A stretch of DNA of 52,282 bases from Clostridia bacterium (GTDB lineage: Bacteria > Bacillota > Clostridia > Oscillospirales > CAG-382). The stretch lies in contig JAFSCS010000018.1 in assembly GCA_017436675.1 (NCBI GenBank), positions 1 to 52,282 of the forward strand, read 5' to 3'. The notes below the pieces were generated by a model. The model was not told the origin of the DNA, ran no database searches, and saw nothing but the letters and a program-made list of their open reading frames with translations. Positions within the stretch are counted from its first letter, which is position 1; each line of letters opens with the position of its first letter. The position numbers and the translations under genes are program-made. Shown here piece after piece: positions 16,825 to 26,415 of the stretch.

Positions 16825-18045
16825 ATGAAAAAAGAACTGATCGAAAAAATATTCAACGAGACCGCTTACGTTCGAACAGGCGGTAGCAACGAAGAATTAA
16901 AAACTGCGGAATATCTGAAAAATATATGCGAAAGCATCGGTGTGGAAGCAACCCTCGAAGCCTTCGAGGTCGATATGGCAACTATCCACGAGGCAACTCT
17001 CACCATCGACGGAAAAGAGATCGCTTGTAAAGGATACCTCTGCGCAGGAAACGGCGACGTCGAAGCGCCCCTCTATTACCTCAGAGATACCGACAAATAT
17101 TCGCTCTCGCTTTGCAAGGGTAAGATCGTAATGATAGACGGCTACCTCGGGGCTTGGAGATATCGCGATATGCTTGAAAACGGCGCAGTCGGATTTATTA
17201 CCTACGACGGAAACGTCAACTTCGTCGACCGCGACATCGATAGCCGTGAGCTTCGCTCCTACGTTTCCGAGGGCAAAAAGATCCCCGGCGTAAATATCAA
17301 CGCTAAGGATGCCGTGGAGATCATCAACGAAAACGGCAAAATAGCAAAAATAACCTTGAAGCAGGACGAATATAAAGGAAATTCGAACAACGTCATCGCC
17401 GAAATAAAAGGCGAGCTCGACGAGTGGATAGTATTTACCGCACACTACGATTCCACCTCGCTCTCCCAAGGTGCATACGATAATATGTCCGGATGCATCG
17501 GACTTGTCGGAATAATGGAGTACTTTAAAGCCAACAGACCGAGATACTCCTTGCGCTTCATCTTCTGCGGCAGCGAGGAAAGAGGACTCCTCGGCTCAAA
17601 AGCGTATTGCGCAGCCCACGAGGAAGAGCTGAAAAATATCGCCTTTGTTATAAACCTCGATATGATCGGCTGTATAATGGGAAAATTCATCGCTTGCGCA
17701 ACGAGCGAGAACGCACTCGTTAATTATATCACCTACCTCGGCAACGAGCTCGGCTTCCAGGTGAAAGCATACCAAGACGTCTATTCGAGCGATAGCACAC
17801 CGTTTGCCGATAAAGGCATCCCCGCAGTATCGTTCGCACGTGCCGCAGGCGGAAACCTCGCACCGATACATAATAGCTACGATACGAAAAAGGTAATGAA
17901 GAGTGAGCAAATGATCGAGGATATCGACTTTATAACGGCTTTCTCCTCGAGAATGGCAAACGCAATAATGTGCCCCGTATCCCGCGAGATCCCCGATAAC
18001 GTAAAAGAAAAGCTCGATGAATATCTTTTGAGAAAAAGAAAGTAG
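16825..18045 (+). CDS. M28-family zinc metallopeptidase with PA-like domain
   Basis: A 406-residue aminopeptidase-type protein. The zinc site is visible: AHYDS (His near 207), GAYDNMSG (Asp near 218), CGSEERG with the catalytic/ligand Glu pair near 251, NLDMIGC (Asp near 280) and IHNSYDT near 352. Residues about 75-175 resemble a protease-associated insert (GKIVMIDGYLGAWRYRDMLE, VGFITYD). No signal peptide is seen, so it probably cleaves imported peptides in the cytoplasm. The start follows AAAGGAAA. The stop codon is TAG, showing that TAG works as a stop in this genome. Confidence 0.87.
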   Translation: MKKELIEKIFNETAYVRTGGSNEELKTAEYLKNICESIGVEATLEAFEVDMATIHEATLTIDGKEIACKGYLCAGNGDVEAPLYYLRDTDKYSLSLCKGKIVMIDGYLGAWRYRDMLENGAVGFITYDGNVNFVDRDIDSRELRSYVSEGKKIPGVNINAKDAVEIINENGKIAKITLKQDEYKGNSNNVIAEIKGELDEWIVFTAHYDSTSLSQGAYDNMSGCIGLVGIMEYFKANRPRYSLRFIFCGSEERGLLGSKAYCAAHEEELKNIAFVINLDMIGCIMGKFIACATSENALVNYITYLGNELGFQVKAYQDVYSSDSTPFADKGIPAVSFARAAGGNLAPIHNSYDTKKVMKSEQMIEDIDFITAFSSRMANAIMCPVSREIPDNVKEKLDEYLLRKRK

Positions 18046-18053
18046 GAAATAAT

Positions 18054-19562
18054 ATGGAATTAAATACAGCACTCGAAAAGCTCCAAAGCCTCCAATCAAA
18101 ATTGAGCGCATATAACCACGCGACCTCGTTGATCTATTTGGACGGCGCGACCTATGCTCCAAAGGGGACAGCTTCAAACAGAGCAAAAACACTCTCCGTC
18201 CTCAGTGAAGAAAGCTATATGCTCTCGACCTCCGAGGAAACGATAGAAATGCTCGAATACCTCGACGAGAATAAAGAAAAATTATCCGAAAAGGACAAAA
18301 GAATAGTATTCTTGGCGCTGAAGGATATAAAGGAAATGAAAAAAATACCCGTCGAGGAGTACGTTGCATACCAACAGCTCGTCGTCGAAAGCGAGGATGC
18401 TTGGCATACCGCAAAAGAAAATAACGATTTCGAATCCTTCCGCCCCTATCTTGAAAAGGTCTTCGAATACCAAAAACGCTTTGCAAAATATTGTGCCCCC
18501 GAAAAGCACCCCTATAATTATTGCCTCAATAATTATGAGGACGGACTTACAATGGAAAAATGCGATGCCTTCTTCGAAACGCTTCGCACCCACCTCGTGC
18601 CGTTGATAAAAAAGATCGCAAATCGTGAACAGCTCTCCGATAAGTGCCTGAAGGGTAGCTTTGATGACGCATCCCAAGAACGTTTTTCGATCGAGCTGAT
18701 GAAAATAATCGGCATCGACCTCAATAAATGCGCACTTGCCACAACAGAGCATCCCTTTACGATCAGCCTTGGCTCACATCACGACGTCCGTATAACAACG
18801 AATTACGATAAAGAAAACTTCGCTTCGTCAATGTATAGCGTCATCCACGAGGGCGGTCATGCGCTTTATGATATGAACAGCGACGACGATTATGCCTATA
18901 CATTCCTCGACGGCGGCGTTTCAATGGGTATCCACGAAAGCCAAAGCCGCTTCTATGAAAACCTGCTCGGAAGAAGCAGAGGCTTTGTCGAATACGTCTT
19001 CCCGAAGCTGAAGGAATGCTTCCCGTGGCAAATGAAGGACTATACGAGCGAGGACATCTATAAAGCCGTCAACCTCGTCACACCGTCACTCATAAGGACC
19101 GAGGCGGATGAGGTCACCTATTGCTTGCACGTAATGGTACGCTACGAGCTCGAAAAACGTATAATGTCCGACGAGCTTGAGGTGAAGGACCTCCCGAGCG
19201 AATGGAACAGACTCTATAAGGAATACCTCGGCGTAGACGTCCCCAACGATAGCGAGGGCGTGCTTCAGGATAGTCATTGGTCAGGCGGCGGAATAGGCTA
19301 CTTCCCGTCCTACGCGCTCGGAAGTGCCTACGGTGCCCAAATACTCGCAAAAATGAAAACGTCAATAAACGTCGACGAGTGTCTCAAAAACGGTGACTTT
19401 TCAACGATAAACGAGTGGAATAAAAACAATATCTGGAAATACGGATGCCTCTATAAGCCCGGAGAATTGCTCGAAAAGGTACTCGAAGCCGATTTTGATC
19501 CAATGTACTATATTGAATACCTCGAAGAGAAATACACAAAATTGTATAATATTGAAGAATAA
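18054..19562 (+). CDS. M32-family carboxypeptidase (Taq type)
   Basis: A 502-residue metallocarboxypeptidase. It has the family's zinc motif HEGGHAL (about 265-271), followed by GIHESQSRFYENLLGRS, with the third ligand Glu and the HES-x-SR block conserved. IRTEADEVTYCLHVMVRYELE and GGGIGYFPSYALGSAYGAQ are also typical. Length is as expected. It removes C-terminal residues from peptides in the cytoplasm. It starts eight bases after the M28 gene, so the two peptidases probably act on the same peptide pool. That pool may be fed by the importer downstream (inference). Confidence 0.92.
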   Translation: MELNTALEKLQSLQSKLSAYNHATSLIYLDGATYAPKGTASNRAKTLSVLSEESYMLSTSEETIEMLEYLDENKEKLSEKDKRIVFLALKDIKEMKKIPVEEYVAYQQLVVESEDAWHTAKENNDFESFRPYLEKVFEYQKRFAKYCAPEKHPYNYCLNNYEDGLTMEKCDAFFETLRTHLVPLIKKIANREQLSDKCLKGSFDDASQERFSIELMKIIGIDLNKCALATTEHPFTISLGSHHDVRITTNYDKENFASSMYSVIHEGGHALYDMNSDDDYAYTFLDGGVSMGIHESQSRFYENLLGRSRGFVEYVFPKLKECFPWQMKDYTSEDIYKAVNLVTPSLIRTEADEVTYCLHVMVRYELEKRIMSDELEVKDLPSEWNRLYKEYLGVDVPNDSEGVLQDSHWSGGGIGYFPSYALGSAYGAQILAKMKTSINVDECLKNGDFSTINEWNKNNIWKYGCLYKPGELLEKVLEADFDPMYYIEYLEEKYTKLYNIEE

Positions 19563-19637
19563 TAACGTTTTGTGACCGAAAATGATAAAATTGTGAAAAA
19601 AATACACTAAAAATGTTATAAAGAATTCATAATTCGG

Positions 19638-19666
19638 TTGACTTTTCAAAGGCAAAATGTTATAAT
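19638..19666 (+). promoter_or_regulatory. Strong promoter of the oligopeptide importer unit
   Basis: TTGACT (19638-19643), 17-bp spacer, TATAAT (19661-19666). The rest of the 256-bp gap holds a small inverted repeat (AAATAC...GTATTT near 19685-19706) in the leader and nothing else I recognise. Confidence 0.8.
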
Positions 19667-19818
19667 TACAAATAATTAAAAAATATAAATACTATAATTC
19701 AGTATTTATACCCTTTTTTGTTGATTGTTCGTTTGACGACGTGGAATGCAATATTGTGCTTAATTGTATTCCTGTTCGCCAAACTGCAATATAAAAAATT
19801 TTTCAAGGAGAAAAAACA

Positions 19819-21978
19819 ATGAAAAAGTTAGTTGCACTTATTCTTGCGGCAATGACACTTCTCACTCTCGTTGCTTGCGGACCCAAGATCGAGGGTGCTG
19901 GATCTTTCGTTGACCCTTACGGAACCATCGAAAACTACGATGAAAAATCCGGTAAGATCTACAACGATGTTTTAGGCGATTTCTTGACAGCCTATAACGC
20001 AGCAAAAGAAGCAAAAACAGTTTCCGAAAGATTTGCTCTCATGGCTATCGCTGAAGCAAAGCTTCTCGAATCCGGCGTATTGCTTCCTTCTACCGCTAAC
20101 GGCGGTAACTACGCTATCTCCAGAGTAGCTCCGTACACAGCTACAAGCGCTCTTTGGGGTAACGACAGCTATAGATATCACAACGTTATCATAGCTACAG
20201 AACCTATCACAGCTGAGCACAGAACAGAAATGAAAGCTAAATGGGCTGAGCTTAAAGGTACTGGCACATACGAAGAATGGGTAAAAACTTATCTCACAGA
20301 TAAGGGTTACACACTCAAAGACACCTACACACTCGGTTATTCTTCCGACCCGCAAAACTGGGACGTTCTCGCAACATCCAAAGCTGCTGACTCTGAAGCG
20401 ATTGTAAACACATACGACGGACTCTATGAGTACGATTCCGAAAACGTTTTGAAGCCCGCTCTCGCTACAAGCTACGAGAAGAAGGTTAACGACGACGGAA
20501 CAGTAACGTACACATTCAAGATTCGTCAAGGCGTTAAGTGGGTTACATCTCAAGGTAAAGAATTCGCAGACGTTAAGGCTGACGACTTCGTAGCCGGTAT
20601 GCAACACATGATGGACGCTTGCGGCGGTCTCGAATACCTCGTTCAAGGTCTCATTGTAAACGCATCTGAATACATCGCAGGTGACGTTACAGACTTCAGC
20701 CAAGTTGGTGTTAAAGCACTTGACGACGAAACACTCGTTTACACACTCACTAACGACGCTACATACTTCATGACAATGCTCGGTTACGGCGTATTTGCTC
20801 CTATGTGCAGAGAATTCTACACATCTGAAGGCGGTAAATTCGGTGCTGAACACGACACAGCAGATGAAGAATATTCGAAGAGCTACACATACGGCTCCAA
20901 CCCTGACCACATCGCATACTGCGGTCCGTACAGAGTAACAAACTCCACAGCTAACAATACTATCGTATTCGAAGCTAACGAGTCCTACTGGAACAAAGAA
21001 AACATCAACATCAAGAAGATCACATGGCTCTTCAACGATGGCGAAGATGCTTTGAAAGCATACAACGATATGAAAGCCGGCACGATCGACGGTTGCGGTC
21101 TTAACGCAAACGCTCTCGAGCAAGCTAAGAAAGATGGTATCTTTGATTCACTTCACTACATCTCTTCTACAGATGCAACAGCATTCTGTTCCTTCTACAA
21201 CGTAAACCGTGGAATCTTCCACAACTACAATGACGAAACACTCGTTGTTTCTCCTCAAACACCTGCTGAAGCTAACCGTACATTGGCAGCTATGCGTAAC
21301 CAAAACTTCCGTCTCGCGCTTTCCTTCGCACTTGACAGAGGAACATACAACGCACAAACAGTAGGCGAAGACCTCAAACTCACATCCCTTATCAACTCCT
21401 ACACACCCGGTACTTTCGTAACACTTGAAGAAGACGTTACAGTTAAGATCAACGGTAAAGATACAGAGTTCAAAAAAGGTACATACTACGGTGCAATCCT
21501 TCAAGCACAACTCGACGCTGACAAAGTGCCGATCAAAGCTTGGGATCCTGAAGCAGATGGCGGAATCGGATCTTCTTCCGGATTCGACGGCTGGTACAAC
21601 GTAGATAACGCTAAAGAATACCTCAAGAAAGCTATCAAAGAGCTCGAAAAGGTTGGCGTAGCAGTATCTGCTGAATACCCGATCCAAGTTGACCTTCCTT
21701 ACTTCGCTGGTTCTGAAGCATATGCACAAAGAGCACAAGCATACAAGAAGTGCTTCGAAGACGCTTTCGAAGGTAAAGTTGTCCTCAACCTCGTTACATG
21801 TAACTCCTCTGCAGAGTGGTACTATGCTGGTTACTATCCGGAAATCGGTTCCGACGGTAACTACGACATCTGTGACTTGTCCGGATGGGGTCCTGACTAC
21901 GGTGATCCTTCTTCCTACCTTGACACAATGTTGCCCGAATACGCAGGCTACATGGTTAAGATGCTCGGTATCTATTAA
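19819..21978 (+). CDS. Oligopeptide-binding lipoprotein (family 5), apparently circularly permuted
   Basis: A 719-residue lipoprotein (lipobox LVAC, Cys near 20) that should capture peptides for the importer encoded next. The usual order of this family is altered. Residues about 45-130 (ERFALMAIAEAKLLESG, YAISRVAPYTATSALWG) resemble what is normally the C-terminal lobe segment. The normal N-terminal block (YDGLYEYDSENVLKPALA, TYTFKIRQGVKW) begins only near 190. The protein ends shortly after WGPDYGDPSSYLDTM, where normal members run on for about 100 residues. Codon choice differs from neighbours (mostly TAC, AAC, ACA, GCT), consistent with very high expression. The ribosome site is AAGGAG. 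A stable hairpin follows the stop codon. Confidence 0.9.
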   Translation: MKKLVALILAAMTLLTLVACGPKIEGAGSFVDPYGTIENYDEKSGKIYNDVLGDFLTAYNAAKEAKTVSERFALMAIAEAKLLESGVLLPSTANGGNYAISRVAPYTATSALWGNDSYRYHNVIIATEPITAEHRTEMKAKWAELKGTGTYEEWVKTYLTDKGYTLKDTYTLGYSSDPQNWDVLATSKAADSEAIVNTYDGLYEYDSENVLKPALATSYEKKVNDDGTVTYTFKIRQGVKWVTSQGKEFADVKADDFVAGMQHMMDACGGLEYLVQGLIVNASEYIAGDVTDFSQVGVKALDDETLVYTLTNDATYFMTMLGYGVFAPMCREFYTSEGGKFGAEHDTADEEYSKSYTYGSNPDHIAYCGPYRVTNSTANNTIVFEANESYWNKENINIKKITWLFNDGEDALKAYNDMKAGTIDGCGLNANALEQAKKDGIFDSLHYISSTDATAFCSFYNVNRGIFHNYNDETLVVSPQTPAEANRTLAAMRNQNFRLALSFALDRGTYNAQTVGEDLKLTSLINSYTPGTFVTLEEDVTVKINGKDTEFKKGTYYGAILQAQLDADKVPIKAWDPEADGGIGSSSGFDGWYNVDNAKEYLKKAIKELEKVGVAVSAEYPIQVDLPYFAGSEAYAQRAQAYKKCFEDAFEGKVVLNLVTCNSSAEWYYAGYYPEIGSDGNYDICDLSGWGPDYGDPSSYLDTMLPEYAGYMVKMLGIY

Positions 21979-22019
21979 TTTTTAATTAATATCGAAATTA
22001 ACTAAAAGTATAAATACGG

Positions 22020-22046
22020 AGGCGGATGAGCTGTGCTCATCCGCCT
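22020..22046 (+). promoter_or_regulatory. Stable intercistronic hairpin after the binding-protein gene
   Basis: AGGCGGATGAG and CTCATCCGCCT form a perfect 11-bp stem with a CTGTG loop and no T-run. Such hairpins protect the upstream mRNA from 3' exonucleases or partly stop transcription, giving more binding protein than permease. Confidence 0.7.
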
Positions 22047-22076
22047 ATCGTGATAATTAATGAGAGAAAAATTGCT

Positions 22077-23651
22077 ATGACGAAATATTTATTGAGCCGA
22101 TTAGTTCGTGGATTGTGTTCGATACTCGTCGTAATCGCTATCGTAATGGTGTTGATCTATTCTTGCCTCGATAAAATGATGATCTTCAAATTGGATAGCA
22201 ACTGGACGAAAATGAAAAGTAACGCCAAAATAGCCTACCAAATGCAACAGTGGGAGAAATATGGCTACCTCGACTACATTCCCTATTCAGATTGGTTGAA
22301 AACACTCTTAAAATCGGGAGAGATCGACCAAGAAACGTACGACCGTGTCGTAAAATTCGGTGACACCGAACTCAAGGACACACCTGAGGTCGCACAATTT
22401 ATGGAAAAATTCAAGGATTATTATGAATCCAAAGGCTATAAATTCGAAAGAAAAGCAGCCGACAAGATCAAAAACAAATATAAAGAAGGCGGTTCACCGA
22501 TCGCTTACGTTTATAGAAACACTCCCGTATGGGTCCGTATGTGGAACTATTTGGGAGACCTAATCACAATAGATAACGTAAATTACGTTAAAGATGATAT
22601 AGCCGACAGAGGCTTGTATCTCGAAATGAATGACCCCGCATATGGCGGAGAAAAATTCTCCCCTGCAATAATGGGTAACGGAACAAGACATAAATACCTC
22701 GTGTATTTTGATGATCAGTTCCCCTATTTCCACCAAAATCTTTTACAAATAAGACTTGGTTCGTCCTATACGATCAGAAAAGATATTGACGTGTTCAATA
22801 TAATGACTGATACCCAAGGCTCGTTCTTGAATTCAACAGTAACATACCCGAGCGGCTTGGTAGAGCAATCTGCCGATAACCTCCACTCTTTGACGTATGT
22901 ATCAGGCTCGTTTGAAAACGGAACGGTAATTATAAAAGATCGCTATGTTGACGACTACACGAATTTATCAACCTATAAGAACGGAATGTCAAGAATGGGC
23001 TATTCGTTCGTTATCGGTATAATTTCGGTTATAATGGCATATATTTTGGCTATCCCGCTCGGCACAATAATGGCGCTGAAAAAGGATAAGTTTATCGACA
23101 AGCTCGGAACCTTCTATATAGTATTTATTATGGCTGTTCCGTCCCTTGCCTACATCTTCTTGTTCAAAGCTATCGGACACAGAATCGGTCTGCCGAGTAC
23201 CTTTGATATGGAAAACCCAACTTGGATGATGTATATATTGCCGATCATCTCACTTGCGTTGCCGTCAGTTGCAAGCTTGATGAAATGGTTGCGTAGATAT
23301 ATGATCGACCAAATGAACTCAGATTACGTAAAATTCGCAAGAGCAGGCGGACTTTCCGAAGGCGAGATCTTCACGAAGCACGTCCTTAAGAATGCGATCA
23401 TCCCGATAGTACACGGTATCCCCGGAAGCCTCCTCGGAGCAATGACGGGCGCTATCATTACTGAGCGTGTATATGTTGTTCCCGGTGTCGGTAACCTCTT
23501 GACGACCGCGATCAACCAATACGATAACGGTGTAATCGTAGGTATGACGTTGTTCTATGCTCTCCTCTCAGTAGTATCGATAATCCTCGGCGACTTGTTG
23601 ATGTCAATGCTCGACCCGAGAATTTCGTTCACGACGAAAGGAAGGAAATAA
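22077..23651 (+). CDS. oppB: Oligopeptide ABC transporter permease, OppB/AmiC type
   Basis: A 524-residue membrane protein. After the first membrane segment (about 8-30) comes an extracytoplasmic stretch of about 270 residues, as in streptococcal AmiC and longer than in standard OppB. The permease domain (about 300-515) has five more segments and the coupling-helix motif DYVKFARAGGLSEGEIFTKH, where the ATPase docks. ATG at 22077 is chosen because the membrane segment follows directly; an in-frame ATG at 22026 lies inside the hairpin and would add a non-typical leader. Together with OppC, the two ATPases and the binding protein it forms the importer. Confidence 0.92.
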   Translation: MTKYLLSRLVRGLCSILVVIAIVMVLIYSCLDKMMIFKLDSNWTKMKSNAKIAYQMQQWEKYGYLDYIPYSDWLKTLLKSGEIDQETYDRVVKFGDTELKDTPEVAQFMEKFKDYYESKGYKFERKAADKIKNKYKEGGSPIAYVYRNTPVWVRMWNYLGDLITIDNVNYVKDDIADRGLYLEMNDPAYGGEKFSPAIMGNGTRHKYLVYFDDQFPYFHQNLLQIRLGSSYTIRKDIDVFNIMTDTQGSFLNSTVTYPSGLVEQSADNLHSLTYVSGSFENGTVIIKDRYVDDYTNLSTYKNGMSRMGYSFVIGIISVIMAYILAIPLGTIMALKKDKFIDKLGTFYIVFIMAVPSLAYIFLFKAIGHRIGLPSTFDMENPTWMMYILPIISLALPSVASLMKWLRRYMIDQMNSDYVKFARAGGLSEGEIFTKHVLKNAIIPIVHGIPGSLLGAMTGAIITERVYVVPGVGNLLTTAINQYDNGVIVGMTLFYALLSVVSIILGDLLMSMLDPRISFTTKGRK

Positions 23652-23652
23652 G

Positions 23653-24642
23653 ATGGAAGAAAAATTGATATCTCTCGAAGAATTGAATATGTCCGAGGAC
23701 GAGCTCTTTGCTCGTGTTGATAACGACACACTCTCCTCCGAGAAGATCACCGCACCGAGATATTCCTATTGGCAATCCGTGTTCCGCGTGTTCTTCAAAA
23801 AGAAGATCAATATCGTCATCTTGATCCTCCTTGCTGTCATTATTGCCTTTACATACGTTTATCCCGTAGTAACAGGATATGATCCCGATAAAGACCCGTA
23901 TATCAACGTAACGGACGGTACAACAAAACACCTTACCCCCGGAAAAGCGTTCGAACGCTTCGGCTTCTCGCTCAAATGGATCCTCGGTACAGGTGCAGCA
24001 GGTCAGTCTACGTTCGATTCGATATGGTACGGTTCAAGTATCTCGATAACCTTGGCGCTGATCTGTGCCGCGATAAATATGCTCGTCGGCGTGTTTGTCG
24101 GCGCAATATGGGGATTCTCAAAGAAAGTCGATATATTTATGACCGAGGTCTATAATATCATCGCAAATATCCCCTATATCTTGCTCATCTCCGTAATAGT
24201 ATTGATCATGACCGCATCCTTCTGGTCGATGGTATTCGCCCTCACCATAACAGGATGGCTCAGCATCGCATACTTTATTCGTACACAGGTAATCATTATC
24301 CGTGACAGAGAATATAACCTCGCATCTCGTTGCCTCGGTACCCCGATAACGAGAATCGCAACAAAAAATATTCTCCCCTTTATGACATCAGTAATAGTTA
24401 CCTTGGCAGCAACAGAGATCCCGTCCTATATCTCCTATGAAGTATTCCTTTCCTATATCGGAATGGGACTCAAGGATATGTCTCTCGGTAAGATCATCGA
24501 AGCGGCTCAAAACGCAATGCAAACACCCGGTTGGGAGTTTGAATTCTGGAGCCCCGTTGCTATCGCCTCAATAATCACAGTCGTTCTCTACGTAGTCGGA
24601 CAAAACCTTGGTGACGCTTCCGACCCGAGAACACATATGTAA
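23653..24642 (+). CDS. oppC: Oligopeptide ABC transporter permease, OppC/AmiD type
   Basis: A 329-residue permease. A cytoplasmic N-terminal helix is followed by a first membrane segment (about 54-76), a short external loop and five further segments (about 115-320). The coupling motif is seen as REYNLASRCLGTPITRIATK. The final DPR (LGDASDPRTH) is typical of the family. It starts one base after the oppB stop, with the GGAAGGAAA ribosome site inside oppB, so translation is coupled. Confidence 0.93.
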   Translation: MEEKLISLEELNMSEDELFARVDNDTLSSEKITAPRYSYWQSVFRVFFKKKINIVILILLAVIIAFTYVYPVVTGYDPDKDPYINVTDGTTKHLTPGKAFERFGFSLKWILGTGAAGQSTFDSIWYGSSISITLALICAAINMLVGVFVGAIWGFSKKVDIFMTEVYNIIANIPYILLISVIVLIMTASFWSMVFALTITGWLSIAYFIRTQVIIIRDREYNLASRCLGTPITRIATKNILPFMTSVIVTLAATEIPSYISYEVFLSYIGMGLKDMSLGKIIEAAQNAMQTPGWEFEFWSPVAIASIITVVLYVVGQNLGDASDPRTHM

Positions 24643-24655
24643 GCGAGGTGTAGTA

Positions 24656-26401
24656 ATGGAAGATAAAAAGGTATTATTATCAATAAAAGACCTCCACGTA
24701 AAATTCAGTGTTCGTGGAAGAACCTTGACCGCGATCCGCGGCGTATCGCTTGATCTCTATGAAAATGAGTCGATTGCTATCGTTGGTGAGTCGGGCTCAG
24801 GAAAATCCGTTTTGACAAAAACGTTCGCAGGAATGCTTGATTCCAACGGATATATCAGCGAAGGTGAGTTGATCTTCAATGATGAGAAGCTTGCAGATAC
24901 AAGAGTAGCGTTAACTTCATCTGCAAAAACTAAGATAATCAATATGGCGAAAAAGCTCAATGCCTCCTCAAACCTTGAGTTCGGTGCAGATGTCTATAAA
25001 ACGATACTTGAGCTTGAAAGCGAAAAGAAACAAAAAATGACTCTCAGCGATGAGGAAGCACAAGCCTTCGAAACAAAGATCGCTGACCTCTCCTTCAAAA
25101 GAACAGAGCTCTATAACCAAAAGCTCACAATTGATTCGAAGGATAAAGAAACAATAAAAGAGTATAACGTTAAGATCGAGGAGCTGGATAAACAGATCGA
25201 AGCAATCGTTCTTGAACGTAAAAACCTCGAGAAAACTCATAAAGAAACCGTTTCAAATGATGCAGCATATATCGCAGAATATAAGAACAGAATGGATTCT
25301 TTAAAAGCGGAATATGAAAAATTACTTGAAAAAGAGATAACCGAAGAAACAAAGGCTCGCAACGAGCTTCTTGCGAAAGAGATCTATCTCTCCGTCGGAA
25401 GATACGGAACAGTAAAAAGAAACAAATATGCATCAGCACTTGTAAAAGCACTTATAAAAGCGATGAAGCTCGGTGTCGACCTCAGCAACGAACACGAACT
25501 CAATGCAGTGTTCGATACAGTAGCCTTCAGAGTAAAGTATGTCGATGAGACACCCGAAGAGCTCCATGGAACGTGTATCCTTAACCTCGCAAAGATCAAA
25601 TATGCGAAGGACTGGACACAGATCCGCGGAAGAAGAATAGCAACAGTATTCCAAGATCCGATGACATCTCTTAACCCGATCGTAACGATAGGTAAACAGA
25701 TCTCGTCGATCATCCTCAAGCATCAAGAGTGCTCGGAAGTAGAGGCAAGAAAACGCGCACTTGTATTGATGAAGAAGGTTGGAATTCCGAACGCAGAAAA
25801 GCGTTATGACGACTATCCGTTCCAATATTCAGGCGGTATGCGTCAAAGAATCGTTATAGCAATAGCACTCTCATGTCAACCTAAGATCCTCATTTGTGAC
25901 GAACCGACGACCGCGCTCGACGTTACGATCCAAGCACAGATCTTGAAGCTTTTGAAGGATCTTCAAAAAGAATTCAAATATACGATAGTATTTATTACAC
26001 ACGACCTTGGTGTCGTAGCAAACGTAGCTGACCGTGTAGCAGTATTGTATGCAGGTCAAGTAGTAGAGCTTGGTAACGTAGAAGAAGTATTCTATGATTC
26101 ACGCCATCCGTATACTTGGGCGCTTCTCTCGTCCTTGCCGCAGTTGGCACAAAGAAATACAAAGCTCTATTCGATCTCGGGAACACCGCCGTCTCTCTAT
26201 AATAAGATCGTCGGCGATGCATTTGCACCGAGAAACCCCTATTGTCTGAAGATAGACACAATAAAAGAGCCTCCGATGTTCCAAATCACAGAAACCCACT
26301 TTGCAAAAACGTGGCTTCTCGATCCGAGAGCACCGAAGGTGGAAAAACCTGAAATAATCCAAAATATCCACGAGAAAATGCAAGATGCATATAATATATA
26401 A
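24656..26401 (+). CDS. oppD: Oligopeptide ABC transporter ATPase, OppD type, with a large coiled-coil insertion
   Basis: A 581-residue ATPase. Walker A GESGSGKS (44-51), Q-loop [11 protein letters not shown] (about 330), signature YSGGMRQR (about 390), Walker B ILICDEP (about 412) and the switch His in FITHDLG are all intact, and the C-terminal oligopeptide-transporter extension (RHPYTWALL onward) is present. The distance from Walker A to Q-loop is about 280 residues instead of about 50. The extra segment (about 80-300) is rich in Lys, Glu and Leu with long helices, consistent with a coiled coil. ATG at 24656 follows GAGGTG; an earlier ATG overlaps oppC and lacks a site. Function as importer ATPase is secure; the role of the insert is unknown. 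Confidence 0.9.
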   Translation: MEDKKVLLSIKDLHVKFSVRGRTLTAIRGVSLDLYENESIAIVGESGSGKSVLTKTFAGMLDSNGYISEGELIFNDEKLADTRVALTSSAKTKIINMAKKLNASSNLEFGADVYKTILELESEKKQKMTLSDEEAQAFETKIADLSFKRTELYNQKLTIDSKDKETIKEYNVKIEELDKQIEAIVLERKNLEKTHKETVSNDAAYIAEYKNRMDSLKAEYEKLLEKEITEETKARNELLAKEIYLSVGRYGTVKRNKYASALVKALIKAMKLGVDLSNEHELNAVFDTVAFRVKYVDETPEELHGTCILNLAKIKYAKDWTQIRGRRIATVFQDPMTSLNPIVTIGKQISSIILKHQECSEVEARKRALVLMKKVGIPNAEKRYDDYPFQYSGGMRQRIVIAIALSCQPKILICDEPTTALDVTIQAQILKLLKDLQKEFKYTIVFITHDLGVVANVADRVAVLYAGQVVELGNVEEVFYDSRHPYTWALLSSLPQLAQRNTKLYSISGTPPSLYNKIVGDAFAPRNPYCLKIDTIKEPPMFQITETHFAKTWLLDPRAPKVEKPEIIQNIHEKMQDAYNI

Positions 26402-26415
26402 AGGAGGAAATGCTT

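Noticed and set aside
16897..18192. Two open frames opposite the M28 peptidase gene
   Set aside because: They are complementary shadows of a complete peptidase with all zinc ligands.
19972..21123. Long open frame (383 codons) on the minus strand opposite the binding-protein gene
   Set aside because: It has no ribosome site and its Cys/Val-rich translation is what strongly biased codons on the plus strand produce when read backwards.
22026..22076. Upstream ATG for oppB at 22026
   Set aside because: It lies within the intercistronic hairpin, lacks a ribosome site, and would add residues before a normal N-terminal membrane segment.
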